DNA of 64,000 nucleotides from Isoetes taiwanensis (taxonomy: Eukaryota; Streptophyta; Lycopodiopsida; Isoetales; Isoetaceae). The notes beneath the pieces are model-generated. The model was given only the letters and a program-made list of their open reading frames with translations. It did not search any database and was not told the origin of the DNA. Position 1 is the stretch's first letter. Each line of letters starts with the position of its first letter. Positions 1 to 10,530 of the stretch are shown here, one piece after another. The position numbers and the translations under genes are program-made. The stretch lies in the NCBI GenBank assembly GCA_021234155.1, contig JAJEKV010000039.1:6860912-6924911 (forward strand). Reading direction: 5' to 3'.

Positions 1-1112
1 TATGCCAAAACAGCCAGGTATTACCCAAATCGGTATTGCTATTCCCTCACACAGATTTGATGCTATCCCTAATACCGGAAGCGGGAACCTTTTTGGCTGT
101 CAATAGCGCACAAACTCAAACAAAAAAAAAGAACAAAAAGGAAAACAGAACAAGCACGCTCAGATGACAGCTTGCCCCAATAATATACGAACAACAGTGG
201 CGAATCAGTGGCTAATTTACTTGGGCAAGGCTTTCCACCTAGAATCGATGCCTCTATGAATCAAAGTTCCGTTCAACAGAATACCTTTTATAAAAACCAC
301 GCTTTTGAATGAACTCACAAAAACGACTTCGTCCCTATGTTTCTGTGCCTTTTGCAGCATCAACTCTGTTCTACGCCATTGGAGTTCGCCCTACTTTGAA
401 TCGCAATCCTTAAAACCCAACGCAGCTTTCACATTTGAAACACAAGCCGCCTTATTTAACCCAAACACAGCTTCCGTTGTCACTCTCCAGAAACTCCGTC
501 TCCTAAACCTATCGCCGCCACACAGTCGCTATGGGTTAAACTGACCAGCTCCTCCTCCCTTTTATACCAAGACAAAGGCTTCTCGAGATCATTGGAGAAG
601 CCGCCAGACATTATGATTAGCTTCAAGAAAGTCCCCGATCCGCCTCGTCCTCTCGGAATTTTCTAGTAGCTTCCTCCTTGCATGCACCATTGAAATATAA
701 TGTTTAATTATAGAACATTCTAGAATCTACTCTTTTATAATTATATGTTAGAGATATAATATTTATAATTCTTGTATTACATCATAATAGTTGTTAACAA
801 AGTAAATTTGCAAAAGTCCAAACACTTTCAAAATGAAGAAGTAATGTGATGAAGATGTCAGAAAATTACTAATAAGAAGTAGGAAGTGGATATATAGTAG
901 AGAAGGGTACATAGTTTATTATAGTTATTAACAAAGTAAATTTGAATAATGAAGACATTTGCAAAAGCAATAACACTTTCAAAACCGATATAATGACATT
1001 AATGAAGAAGTAATGTAACGAAGATATAATGTGGCTGACCAATGTCCCCGACGTTCAAAGACAAATCCTCTTAAAATGGATTATATAGCCTTATTCACCA
1101 CCTCAGAATGTA
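1..1112. other. no gene recognised
   Basis: This is AT-rich sequence with short direct repeats, for example the phrase taacaaagtaaatttg near 795 and again near 930. A 79-codon plus-strand frame near 305-544 has no recognisable domain and no splice or promoter context that would support it. I see no gene here. Confidence 0.5.
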
Positions 1113-1251
1113 TATATGTAGCAAAATAACTGGGGGTTCTAGGGGGATTTAATATGGATGTAAAAATAACAATTCCTGAAACCATAGACCATATATCCCT
1201 AAAACAATTTAATGGGTTGTTATTAAAAAAAAAAAAAAAAAAAAATCACAT

Positions 1252-1323
1252 TAGCTCACTGGGTACATTGGTTAAAGTAGTCTTATTAGGACATTGACTT
1301 ATTTTAGTAGAGTTTCGAGCCCC
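1252..1323 (+). promoter_or_regulatory. SINE-like RNA polymerase III promoter (A and B boxes), copy 1
   Basis: TAGCTCACTGGG at 1252-1263 fits a tRNA box A and GTTTCGAGCCCC at 1312-1323 fits box B, about 60 nt apart. This is the layout of a tRNA-derived SINE head. A 21-base A run lies immediately upstream, as if the tail of a previous element abuts this one. Transcription is inferred, not shown. Confidence 0.55.
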
Positions 1324-1717
1324 CGTATTTCATATTCTAAAATCTTAAGCAAAGCCGTATAGAGGTTCGATATTCCTTCAAAGCCTTAGGCGAAATCGTA
1401 TTTCATATTTCAAAATCATAGGCGCCTCCAATCATAAATAATTATAAGCAAAACGAGAGGTGCTCAGAGGCTCCAACATACGATCTGAGTCATAGGATCG
1501 ACGAATCCGACGATCGTGGTAGTCCAGGTGGTGCACCTCGTAGAATATGCACCTCGTTTAGAATATATGTAGCAAAATAACGGGGAGGTTCCAAAGGGGA
1601 TTTGATATAGATGTAAAAATAACAATTCCTGAAACCATAGGCCATATCCCTAAATCAAGTGAATGGGTTGTTATTAAAAAGAAAAAAAACATAGATCCAA
1701 GATAAATATAATCACAT

Positions 1718-1790
1718 TAGCTCACTGGGTACATTGGTTGAAGTAGTCTTATTAGGATATTGAGTTATTTTGGTAGATGTTCGAGCCCCC
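1718..1790 (+). promoter_or_regulatory. SINE-like RNA polymerase III promoter (A and B boxes), copy 2
   Basis: This is the same arrangement in the second tandem unit. Box A is TAGCTCACTGGG at 1718-1729 and box B is TGTTCGAGCCCC near 1779-1790. This box B is closer to the GGTTCGAANCC consensus than that of copy 1. Confidence 0.55.
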
Positions 1791-2029
1791 GTATTTCATA
1801 TTCTAAAATCTTATACAAAGCCGTATAGAGGTTCGATATTCCTTCAAAGCTTTAGGCGAAATCGTATTTCATATTTCAAAATCATAGGCGCCTCCAATCA
1901 TAAATGACTATAAGCAAAACGAGAGGTGGTTAGATAGGATTGACGAATCCGACGACCATAGTAGTCCAGGGTGCACTTTGTTTAGAATATATAGCAAAAT
2001 AACAATCTATGTCTATCAATCTGTGGATG

Positions 2030-2440
2030 AAAGGCAGTGGATATCTAGTTCCTAATTGCTTAAATAGTGTCTTCTATAATTTGCTTGTGAACTTAGTATC
2101 TCAGTCTAAATAATGATCTTAGGTAGACCATGCAGACGAAATATTTCTTTAATAAATATTGTTGCAGCATCATAAGCTTTTAATTTATCTAAACAAGGAA
2201 TAAAATCTGCTTGCTTAGTCAAACAATCGACAACTATCCAAATCATATTATTCTTCCGAAGGCTCGGTGGAAACCCTACAATAAAATTCAAAGTAACTTG
2301 TTTCCATTTACTTTGCAGAATAGGCAAAGGCAAAGGAACACCATAAGGTTTCTTAGATGCTTTTTTAGTCCATTGGCACGTCACACAAAAACGTGGAATG
2401 AACCATCACATCTTAACATAAGCCAAACCAAGTGAAATCC
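2030..2440 (-). pseudogene. Ty3-type integrase core fragment (pseudogene)
   Basis: The minus strand reads through a Ty3 integrase catalytic core. It has a zinc-finger-like CVTCQW end, a segment with FIVGFPPSL (the DFVxGLP position), WIVVDCLTKQADFIP (the VDRLTK.AHFIP position) and FRLHGLPKII. A DxDTKFTSKL stretch follows in the same frame through two stop codons near 2050-2105. Gag, protease and reverse transcriptase are absent, so this is a deleted relic. The adjacent tRNA-Met primer site on the same strand supports an internally deleted element. Confidence 0.8.
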
Positions 2441-2528
2441 TATGGTGTCCAAGACCAAGTCATGACCTACCGTCCAATGGTATACCATGTCATACTTGCC
2501 CCCATGGAGACTCAAACTCGAGCCCTGC

Positions 2529-2566
2529 TCTATTCTATTCTATTCTATTCTATTCTATTCTATTCT
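2529..2566. repeat. ATTCT pentanucleotide microsatellite
   Basis: About seven tandem copies of the pentamer attct, directly next to a retrotransposon primer binding site. Confidence 0.9.
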
Positions 2567-2582
2567 GATACCAAATGTAACA
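2562..2582 (-). promoter_or_regulatory. LTR end and tRNA-Met-type primer binding site
   Basis: On the minus strand the order is TGTTACA (a plausible LTR end), two bases, then TGGTATCAGA. The last is the usual start of the plant tRNA-iMet primer binding site. The LTR would lie to the right (above 2576) and the integrase relic to the left, which is the expected order. I cannot place the outer LTR boundary. Confidence 0.6.
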
Positions 2583-2599
2583 TTCCTAACCGACATGTC

Positions 2600-3835
2600 C
2601 TTAACCAACTGGGCAAAACCGTCTAGACGTTTTTATGAGTAGTTGCTTCTACCGATTTATGTCGGTGTCTCGGGAATGCGACATCAAGATCCACTCCAGT
2701 GGTCTCCATGGGTCTGTTACAAGCCACCAAAGTATCACCCTAAACTGCTGAGCTTGATGAAGACCTGGATCTCAGATTTTATAGTGATCATCGTCGTAAA
2801 CCACCTCCAATCCCTAAGATCCCTAAAGAGGCTATATCGGCAGTGAAGCAAAGAACATGGCTAAGAAACTTATGTTCGACAAGTTCAAATACAATTGGCA
2901 AGGTATGGAAGGAGAATATTTGGTTCACAAACAAATTGGTCTTGCTCTACCTCATAGATAACCTCGTCCTAGATTTCTTTTCTGCTGGAGCTTTTTTCTA
3001 GGGCAGCATTGCATGTAAACAGATACATTATTGTGTACAAGCATGATATAGGAAAGATCAAATGCCTAGTAGGGATTCTAGGTAGGATTGATAGCGTCTT
3101 AAACCCCTTGCTTGCTCCAATGGTCATAGACACATGTCCAATTTCGACATTGCTAGGTGCTGGTGGAGCAAAATCATCACATGCTGAGAGAGAAGCATCA
3201 AAATTTGGGGATAAAGTGGTAGGAGAAACATTTGGGGAATGTTGCTATCCTTAAAGCAAATACCGCAACTGTGCTATTTGCTATGTGATTACATTAAAGC
3301 AAATGGCCCAGTCGCGTTAAATTCAACTTTTGGAAATGGAATAGACTACATGTGCATTATTTGTTTTACATGTAATTTCCCTCTATTTCATTTCAATTGC
3401 AGCATTTTTCCAAGGGGAGTTCGCATAGTTATAATCGTACAATCATAGGTGAGTGACCCAGAAGGGGTTTTCTTGGTCTTGAATCATACGTATATTCTTA
3501 CATAAGGGGGGTTTTTAGGTGATTCTAGTATAGTGGCTGAGATGGAGTTCTTTTTGTATACTTTCTAAGGCGTATACAAGTGACCTCTTGCACGCACATG
3601 AACATACCCCCTACATGATAGGTGCACCTTCAGGCATTTTTATGCTATTTCTGATAGTTTTTTACTAAATAGTGCCATGCTGCTCTTGTTCACGTTAATT
3701 CCATATCATTTCGTCTCAAATACAACGGTTTTGATGCTGTTTCTAATAGCTTTTCCATCAAATAGTATAGTTTTGATCACTAAATATGTGAGAAACCAAG
3801 GAACAAACTAATTTCAACAGAAATTGGAATCACGA
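2600..3835. other. possible decayed LTR and unrecognised sequence
   Basis: The first part, to roughly 3000, may be the LTR of the minus-strand Ty3 relic. Beyond that, plus-strand frames of 81 and 69 codons (3009-3254 and 3239-3448) show no motif I recognise. No promoter or clear exon structure is visible. Confidence 0.35.
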
Positions 3836-3989
3836 AATTTTAATATTTACCGAAACTGTGCTTAAATGAAAGAAACTTTATCTGTTGATTTCTTGGCGTA
3901 TTCTTAGAGATACTGCTCAATATCTCAAAATTATCGCACCATATATAATAATTGCCTCCATTGAGCAAATCATGAGAACGAATTTCTTC

Positions 3990-4290
3990 GAATGTAGAGC
4001 AAAAAAATTTACAATACATGTATAAAATTAACACCATTAAGTACATTGTCTCAAATCTTATAATATTTTGCAAACCTTAAAATACAGTATACAAAAACTT
4101 GTACATGCATACCCCACAAACGGGGATCGCTATGTACGGTTCAGATCTTGGAATAAAGGGCAAATATGCCCATACGAAGGCTCTCGTTGCCCGAAGTAAC
4201 CCCCCGTGTGAATATGCACCCAAACCAAAGGGGGTTTAAGAGGGGTTTTAATTTAAATGTGTCAAATGCAATGGTTTGTGTTATTGAAAA
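3990..4290 (-). mobile_element. inverted-terminal repeat element, copy 1
   Basis: On the minus strand this reads through a terminal arm (CTTTGGTTTGGGTGCATATT and on through CACACGGGGGG to CAACGAGAG), then a core containing GTGGGGTATGCATGTACA and TTTGCAAAATA. Copies at 17231-17510 and 41850-42060 are clearly related. The 17-kb copy has both arms; this one retains only the left arm. The arm is followed outward by a shared stretch with AATTTAAATTAAAA-like sequence. It is a MITE-sized family, probably non-autonomous, with no coding capacity seen. Confidence 0.6.
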
Positions 4291-4299
4291 CCCAAAACG

Positions 4300-4930
4300 G
4301 TTTAAAATGTATATGTATCCTTTTTAATGGACATCGAAACGGGAGAATATAAACATTGAGAAATTATATTCTTTGTGAAATTTGACCTTGAGCAGTATTC
4401 AAACTTGAAACATGGCCATGCAACACTATGGCTGAATTTGATTTCAGCAGTTTAATTCTACTGAATATATTAGCCAAAGTTGGCAACTCTATTATGTTAA
4501 TGGTACTACTGCTTGTATTAAATGAAAACGATGTAGCAATCAATTTATGAGGATGATAGTTGCCAAAACATCCTGCAATGACATGATAGGCACTATGCCA
4601 CAGAAATATTTTCCTTTGAAACTTTTCTATCCTACTTGTCCAAAAAGTAGGCAAAAAAATGCCCCAGGTCTTCCAAAGCCTAATCTAAAGACCAAGATCT
4701 TTCACCTCTAGGGTTCTTTTTTTCTAGTGATGTTGTTATTTTCTTTTCTTGGTGTAAAGCATTTTACGTTTGGGGATTTTAGTTTTTAGTTTTTAGTTTT
4801 AGTGTCATAATGTTTTTCTTTGTACTGCTCTAGTGTCTTTTTATCGTTATCAATACACTGTGGAAATTGCAACATCATTAGAAAATATTCTAATGTGTTA
4901 ATAAAAGCAAGGATAGCCTCTACCTGCATT
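4300..4930. other. no gene recognised
   Basis: A minus-strand frame of 96 codons (4364-4654) has no recognisable domain. The rest is AT-rich and featureless. Confidence 0.4.
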
Positions 4931-4935
4931 CTCAG

Positions 4936-5260
4936 GTGCCCATGAAGAAGCGCAGGATCATCGCGTCCATTCGAACAGGGGCCCACCATCTTCGGCTTGA
5001 GATGGGTCGGTGGGTTGGAGAGCCGCGCCAGGACAGGCTTTGTCAGTGTTGCCCACTGGGGGTTGTTGAGGATGAAAGCCATGCCTTCCAGAGCTGTCCA
5101 GCCTATAGTCAGATTTGGGCTCGCTACGTTCTCTTGGTGCGACACCGGTGCGCCCCGCACGAAGCTACTCAAGATGCGCCATCAGTTCGATCCCTTGGCT
5201 CCTATCTCCAGGAGGTTTTGGATCTGCGGACTCACCTCTGCCCCCGGGCGCCTACCTAAG
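4936..5260 (+). pseudogene. LINE reverse transcriptase C-terminal fragment
   Basis: The frame encodes the end of a non-LTR retrotransposon polyprotein. It has a RIIASIRTGAHHLRLEMGRW segment followed by a Cys/His cluster, CQCCPLG-x5-DESHAFQSCPAY, which is the zinc-binding tail found after the reverse transcriptase of many LINEs. Everything upstream is missing, as expected for a 5'-truncated insertion. A GC-rich 3' untranslated segment follows to about 5430. Confidence 0.75.
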
Positions 5261-5432
5261 GTGCCGGGAATTCATGTGTATATGTATATTTGTACGTTTG
5301 CCCGGTAGGCTTGTTGTTCTTTGCGACATTTTTTCCCTTGTAAGGGGGGGTTTTTTAATCCGGGTAGCAACGGGCTTGCTGCACCCGTGTAATTTGGGTC
5401 CCATAGGCCGATTGGCCTCCGACGATAAAACA

Positions 5433-5462
5433 ACCTTCCTTCCTTCCTTCCTTCCTTCCTTT
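5433..5462 (+). repeat. CCTT repeat tail of the LINE
   Basis: Tandem CCTT copies directly follow the LINE 3' segment (gataaaacaa). A short simple-repeat tail instead of poly(A) is typical of some non-L1 LINE clades, so this is probably the insertion end. I did not find a convincing target-site duplication. Confidence 0.7.
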
Positions 5463-5935
5463 TCTTTGATCTTGGCATCAAACCTTTTGCCCTAGGCAAC
5501 CGTACTAGGGAGGACAATCAATATGAATAACTAGAATTCTTCACCGTGGTGAAACAAATCAACTAACATTTATATCAATCTCAGGCAGAGTCTGCAAGAG
5601 AAAAATAAAAGAGAACATAAGCATTCATTCATATTCATTCATTTTCGTTGCTTGCAACATAAATGAGGTTGATAAAACTACATACCTTCAACTACTACCT
5701 TCATTAATGGTCACTAAACAAGAAAACACAAGCACCTAGAGCGTGCATAGAGGGAACAGAAACACAAGGCATGTTTTGCAAGCATTTAACATATTCCAAG
5801 ATTAAGTGAGGCAGTAGAAGGATCATAACGAACAAATAACACACCTAATAAAATAACAGAAAATGCTTTAAAGTATTCAATAACTATATGAATCATAAAA
5901 AAAATATTACTGGAAACTTGGGATAAAAAGCCAAT
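5463..5935. other. no gene recognised
   Basis: AT-rich sequence with a short ttcattcata-type repeat near 5622-5645. No exon, promoter or RNA gene is visible. Confidence 0.4.
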
Positions 5936-5937
5936 AC

Positions 5938-6019
5938 CTTATCTTCGGCAAGCAGGGGCGAATGCAACAAAATCTTCAATGGCTCAGTATCTATTGCCAT
6001 AAGTTTAACATCTTCGTGC
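5938..6019 (-). pseudogene. SNU13/NHP2L1-like internal exon
   Basis: The minus strand shows an 82-nt exon with a TTTTGCAG acceptor and an AAG/GTATT donor. It encodes HEDVKLMAIDTEPLKILLHS followed by PLLAEDK. This matches the conserved core of the L7Ae-family protein SNU13, a 15.5K U4 snRNA and box C/D snoRNA binder, around its MAADxEPxEILLHLPLLxEDK segment. The preceding residues differ from the family, and no neighbouring exon was found on either side. I therefore treat it as an isolated exon of a gene fragment rather than a working gene. Another L7Ae-family gene (NHP2-like) is possible. Confidence 0.7.
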
Positions 6020-6139
6020 CTGCAAAATGCAATGATCAGAACAAAAGGAATGAGAAAGAAACTGCACTTATCTATTAACAAAATATAGACCTTCATTTGC
6101 TCCCTCCTTCAGCTGCTTGTAGAGCTAAAGGATTAATAC

Positions 6140-6180
6140 CTTATCTTCGGCAAGCTGTGGCAAATGCAACAAAATCTCCA
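6140..6180 (-). pseudogene. second partial copy of the SNU13-like exon
   Basis: The minus strand reads EILLHLPQLAEDK followed by the same AAG/GTATT donor as the exon 120-200 bp away. The upstream half is replaced by unrelated sequence. At this core the copy is nearer to the family consensus (HLP) than the neighbour (HSP), so the two are not simple identical duplicates. Confidence 0.65.
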
Positions 6181-6482
6181 ATAGCAGTCACCCCTAGGAT
6201 GTTGTGTTCTAGATAAAGTAGTGACATTAGTTTAACATAGAAAGTATGATCCGTTATGGGTCAACTTAAGTATCCTAAATTGAATCCTCTTTGGGTAGCC
6301 TTAGATAGGCCTTAGGAGACTTGCATCTCCAAGCCAAAGATTAATTATTTCTCAATGTTGGCCATAGTGGTTAGCCCACCAACCTGAACTTCAGTGAATC
6401 AAATGCCTAGAACCTCTTAAGTTTGAGACACACAATTTGATTGCCTAATCCAATTGAATTAACAAATCAACCAACAATTTAC

Positions 6483-8529
6483 CTATGCAGTTTTTGCAAG
6501 ATCTCTGTTAGGTCCATATCCCACAACATAGGAGTCATAACTGTGCGTGCAAGTGGAAGGGGTGAGCTTTAGACTGAAAGTTGATGGTACCTTGGAGCAC
6601 CAGCTAAATATTAGAACCAAATGGGATTTCCGTGGGCCTGGTACCATAAGTTGGCGCACTTCTAAGGATATCAAGATCCTTGCTAGTGTATTTATAAGTG
6701 GTAAAGGTCGTGAAGGAAAATCTGCAGTGTAGACTCCGCTGATGTTATAGTTGTAAGCATGCACAGATGGGCAGTGTCTGGTCTTCAAAAAGTAAAGTTA
6801 TTGATTGAGCTTGCAAAGTTTCTGCCACTAAACATAGCGAGGTGGAGCTTACAGTGCAAGGCTCTAGACTTAAAGATAGCATCCAGAGCAAATTCAAGGA
6901 TTTAAAATAGCATCCAGAGCAAATTCAAGTCTACTGCCTTTGGAACATCTGCAAGAAACTCTTTTGAATCCAGATACCTCACTGCCCTTTAAGATTGATC
7001 TAAAAACGCACTATCACTTAAGCCTGGGACATTGTTTGGTCTAATTGGAGGTAAAGACTTGTTTCATCCTGTGTATCTCAGAATTTTCAGTGCTGATATG
7101 TTTTGCACTCCTTGTACAGACCTCTGGTACGGAGATACTTCTATGTAGTATTGCCCTATTGGTCGACTTTCATTGAGGAGGAACGTATAGATCTGGTCTG
7201 GAGTTATCAGGGAACTTGTATTTGTGATATGCTTTGTGTAGGATGTATCAGTTTCTACCAATGAAAGACTGTGGTTTCCAATTGTAATAAAGAGGTCAGT
7301 TTCTATCGATAAACCTTAGAAGATATAATCTACCCTTGCTTATCTCTACAATCCTTCTGTCTGCAAATAAGAATTCAAAAATTATAAGGGTTTAAATTTA
7401 GCAACCAAGAAATTATTAAACTGATCATATGCCCTTTCTTTTTACCATGTTTAGAGCAATTGTAGAGGGCACCAAGATGGCCATTAATCGTAAGCATTGG
7501 ACAAAGCACCGGCTAATCCTTGTAACTCCTTTCAACCTCCTCAATATTAGCATTCCACCATTCCCCTACAAACAGACCAAATAGACTTATTCTTGTGATT
7601 AGTGTCAAAGCATACGAAATGTTAGAAAAGGTTCTCTCATTTTCTTACCCAACATCAGAGTATGTTTCACATCCTTTCTCTCATTTTCTTACCCAACATC
7701 GAGTGTGTTCCTCATGAGTTTTTGCGAAGGAAGATTTTTATGATTCGGAGATATGAGTGTGGTGGAATAGAGTTCCTTGTTGATCTGGTACAGCAAAGTT
7801 GTATGTGTGGGGTTGGCCAGTTTGAATTGGAAATTGCGCCACATATGCAGGATGAAGAAATTGCAAACAAAATTGTGAGGTTTCTTGTAACCAAATTGGC
7901 CACGTTTATGATAACATCTTGTCACCTTTTCTAAGACAAATTGTTGGCCCGGAGATTTTGCCGCCATCGCCACAATTTCCTTAGTGACACTGACCAAACG
8001 TGTAGTCTACATAATCAATCGGTAGAGAAGACCCAATTGTTAGAAATCAAGACTATTTGCAAGAGAATAAAAAATAAAGCCTCCCAGAATTATGAAATGA
8101 ACAATGACCTTAAAGTCATAGTAAGGGATAGCAGCATTTATGCCATCACAGTAACTGAGACAGAATAAAAGCGAGGGTAAGAGAATTCTTAGTCTACAGA
8201 TCTGCATTGTTCCCAATCTCTTGATGGTATAAAAGAAATGGGCTTGTGAGGAGGCCTGTAACCAAATTGGTCACATCTACTGCCTCATTTTCTAAGACAA
8301 ATTGTTGGCCCTGGAGATTTGCGATTTACTGCCACAATTTCCTTGTGGCACAACCCAATAGTGAGAAATCAAGATTATTTGCAAGAGAGGCAAAAATAAA
8401 GCCTCCTAGAAGTTATAAATGAACATCGACATTAAAGTCATAGTAATGGGTAGCAGCGTTTATGCCATGGCAGTAGCTGAGACAAAATAAAAAAGGTGGT
8501 AAGAGAATTCTTAGTCTAGAGACCTGCAT
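6483..8529 (-). pseudogene. laccase (multicopper oxidase) pseudogene
   Basis: Fragments in order on the minus strand match a plant laccase, a secreted copper enzyme oxidising monolignols and other phenolics. From 8529: a start with a hydrophobic signal peptide (RILLPPFLFCLSYC) and THYYDFNV. Near 8340: HKEIVAVNRKSPGPTICL. Near 7700-7850: AYVAQFPIQTGQPHTYNF and GTLFHHTHIS. At 7565, after a TTTGTAG acceptor: GEWWNANIEEV and LTINGHLGALYNCS. At 7261-7064: a cupredoxin segment ending GQYYIEV and LKILRYTG. At 6788-6483: GVYTADFPSRP and YDSYVVGYG. Frameshifts and stops occur throughout. The HWHG copper motif is not visible, WWHAH is changed to FHHTH, and the last copper site (HCHxxxH) is not seen. 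Exons 1 and 2 are present twice. It is clearly laccase-derived and non-functional. Confidence 0.85.
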
Positions 8530-8535
8530 TCTTGC
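7875..8535 (-). repeat. tandem duplication of laccase exons 1-2 block
   Basis: Positions 7875-8215 and 8258-8535 are direct repeats sharing long phrases such as ttctaagacaaattgttggc and taagagaattcttagtcta. Both copies contain the signal-peptide exon (LLFCLSYCDGINAA in one, FLFCLSYCHGINAA in the other) and the KEIVA exon. The unit is about 330 bp. Confidence 0.8.
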
Positions 8536-8774
8536 TGAGGTTCTTGTTTTCCAGATGCAGTAGAAACCTTCAGAGCTCGCGCTTTGGAAGCTGATGGCTT
8601 CTGATTCTGTCACAGGCCAGTGAAAGAAAAAGTAATGCCATAGCCAACCTCTCTGTGGTGTCGAAGAAATGGGCTCAGGTGCCATCCCCGCAAGCAGAGA
8701 CTTCCGCCATAGGTAGAGCACACGATGCGCAACAAATCCCTGAATAGAAACCTGCTCTGTAGGGATTCCTTTTA

Positions 8775-8905
8775 GGGGAAATTGTAAAAATGCCCTTGTA
8801 TTTTCTTGTAATTATTGAAATGCCCCTATATTTTCATTATTTGTAAAAATACCCCTGTAGCGAACCTGTTCCCTGTCACAGCCCCTGTAGCGAACCTGTT
8901 CCTTA
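8775..8905 (+). repeat. left terminal inverted repeat
   Basis: This is the left arm of the MULE-like element and pairs with 9735-9862. Within it the phrase CCCCTGTAGCGAACCTGTTC occurs twice in tandem, and so it does in the right arm. Confidence 0.85.
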
Positions 8906-9734
8906 TACTCGCCGCCGTAGTTCGAGGCTATGAAAGATATTTGAAGCCGGGGAAAAAACTTTCACCATATCTTCAATCTTCAAGCTCTAGCATAGCGTAC
9001 ACCATATTTGACATCTTTGATTCGCCATAGCCTGCTGTCCACCGCCATAGCCAGGATCTACACAAGCCATTCTAATCGTCAACTTATGCCAGATTTGAGC
9101 TTTAGTGTCCTATTTATTTCAGGTTTTGGTCCAAATGCTACGAAGCATGTCGAAAGCGAGAAAAATCTTCCACAATATCTTCAATCTTCGGCAAACTTTT
9201 GCACAAATTAATTACTTCTTCTCTTTCGTGTGCTCTAAGTTACACCATAAGCTTAACAGAGTAGCAAATTGTAGCAAATTGTAGCACCATTCCCAATGCT
9301 TGAAGGAGCCTCAAATTTCAGAACTCAAACTCTTGGAGATCGAATTACGGCCATGGAGAAATTCCGCCAGATACGTCAGGAGGAAGACTCTTCAGGATAA
9401 TCCAGGCCTCTAATTCAGGATAATCCAAGACTCTTCAGGAATGCCTTTTTCCCTTCAGTTGGATCATCATAACTAGTTTTAATCTCTGTTATTCTTGCAA
9501 ACCAAATGCTTAAAGTGTCGGATTTGATAAAATACAGTGTCGATTTTACACAAAAATAGGATCCAAATATGATTTTACACAAAAATAGGATCCAAATATG
9601 AAGCTCGGAATGCTTGCTAATGAAGAACAGGAGTACAACTCAAGCATTCAGATTCTAAGCAACCCATATCGATTATAGAATGAGATCGATTATAGAATAA
9701 GAACAACGAAGAACCAGGCAAATTTGAGCTACTG

Positions 9735-9862
9735 GGAACAGGTTCGCTACAGGGGCTGTGACAGGGAACAGGTTCGCTACAGGGGTATTTTTACAAATAA
9801 TGAAAATACAGGGGCATTTCAATAATTACAAGAAAATATAAGGGCATTTTTACAATTTTCCC
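9735..9862 (-). repeat. right terminal inverted repeat
   Basis: This is the reverse complement of the left arm with only a few mismatches, which suggests a fairly young insertion. Confidence 0.85.
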
Positions 9863-10139
9863 TTTTTTTTATTGTGTGCAACAGAGGCTTCTACGCCATG
9901 AAGCCGAGTCTGCACCTGCAAGACAAAAGCAATGGATGCTCTTAAGGGATCAAAACTACCTAGCTGCCATATCAGTGCCATATCTCCTTTTTTTTATCAT
10001 GAATTCTTCCCGCCATCACCAGCTCTGTGATTACCTGGAAAGCACTCCAGCGAGATATACGGTAAAACTTTATTATATAGGATGGTGAATAGCTGTCTAT
10101 TTTTCTTTCCTTATTTTGTTCCATAATAATCAACTGACA

Positions 10140-10330
10140 AATTTTCAATCATGCAATTTTCATAACAGCCAATGTTAATTATTTGCAAGAGATGTTAATT
10201 ATTTCTAATAGAGGAAGTATTTTCATCTTTCATCCTTTGGACAAAGTGAACAGTAAGTATTTTGCTCAAAGAAGAGGAGCACAGTTCTGAAACCATAATA
10301 CAATGTAACCTGTTTGTAACAACGCTTCAT
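10140..10330. repeat. dispersed repeat shared with 48410-48600
   Basis: About 190 bp, including catcctttggacaa, gtgaacagtaagtatttt and gttctgaaaccataataca, recur at 48410-48600 in the same orientation. It lies 200-390 bp beyond the stop codon of the phosphatase gene, so it may fall in that gene's 3' flank. Confidence 0.75.
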
Positions 10331-10530
10331 CTTTTCCTTTCGAATTAGTACTTAAATGAAATAAAATCTAATGGAGCCAGAGATTGAAGATCTTGGGGCA
10401 ATTTGCCTATCCTCAACAGTTCCATGCATACAAGAATCAAAGTACAGCCTAGCCCCTGGCTCACCTGCGTCAAACTGAAAAGTTCATGTAATCCAATAGT
10501 ATAAATATTATCTTGCTCATCTCTGCTCTG

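Larger units (their letters stand above)
1113..1995. repeat. tandem repeat, two units of about 450 and 425 bp
   Basis: A unit starting with atgtagcaaaataac at about 1113 restarts at about 1563, and its first bases appear a third time at about 1988. Each unit carries the same order: a phrase ending in gggttgttattaaaa, an A-rich run, a tRNA-like segment with box A and box B, a segment with cgtatttcatattc, and a segment with cgacgaatccgacga. The copies differ by scattered substitutions and small indels, so the duplication is not very recent. Confidence 0.8.
8775..9862. mobile_element. MULE-like element with long terminal inverted repeats
   Basis: The first and last ~130 bp are inverted copies starting GGGGAAATTGTAAAAATGCC and GGGAAAATTGTAAAAATGCC, and run through AACCTGTTCCCTGTCACAGC. 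The flanks TTCCTTTTA (8766-8774) and TTTTTTTTA (9863-9871) form an imperfect 9-bp duplication, the size used by Mutator-like transposons. The ~830-bp interior has no transposase. It holds short coding-like pieces and an internal duplication of cacaaaaataggatccaaat near 9550-9600, so it is non-autonomous. The superfamily call rests on TIR length and duplication size only. Confidence 0.75.

Noticed and set aside
3009-3254. Possible membrane pyrophosphatase fragment in the 81-codon frame
   Set aside because: A few residues looked suggestive, but no signature motif of the family could be aligned.
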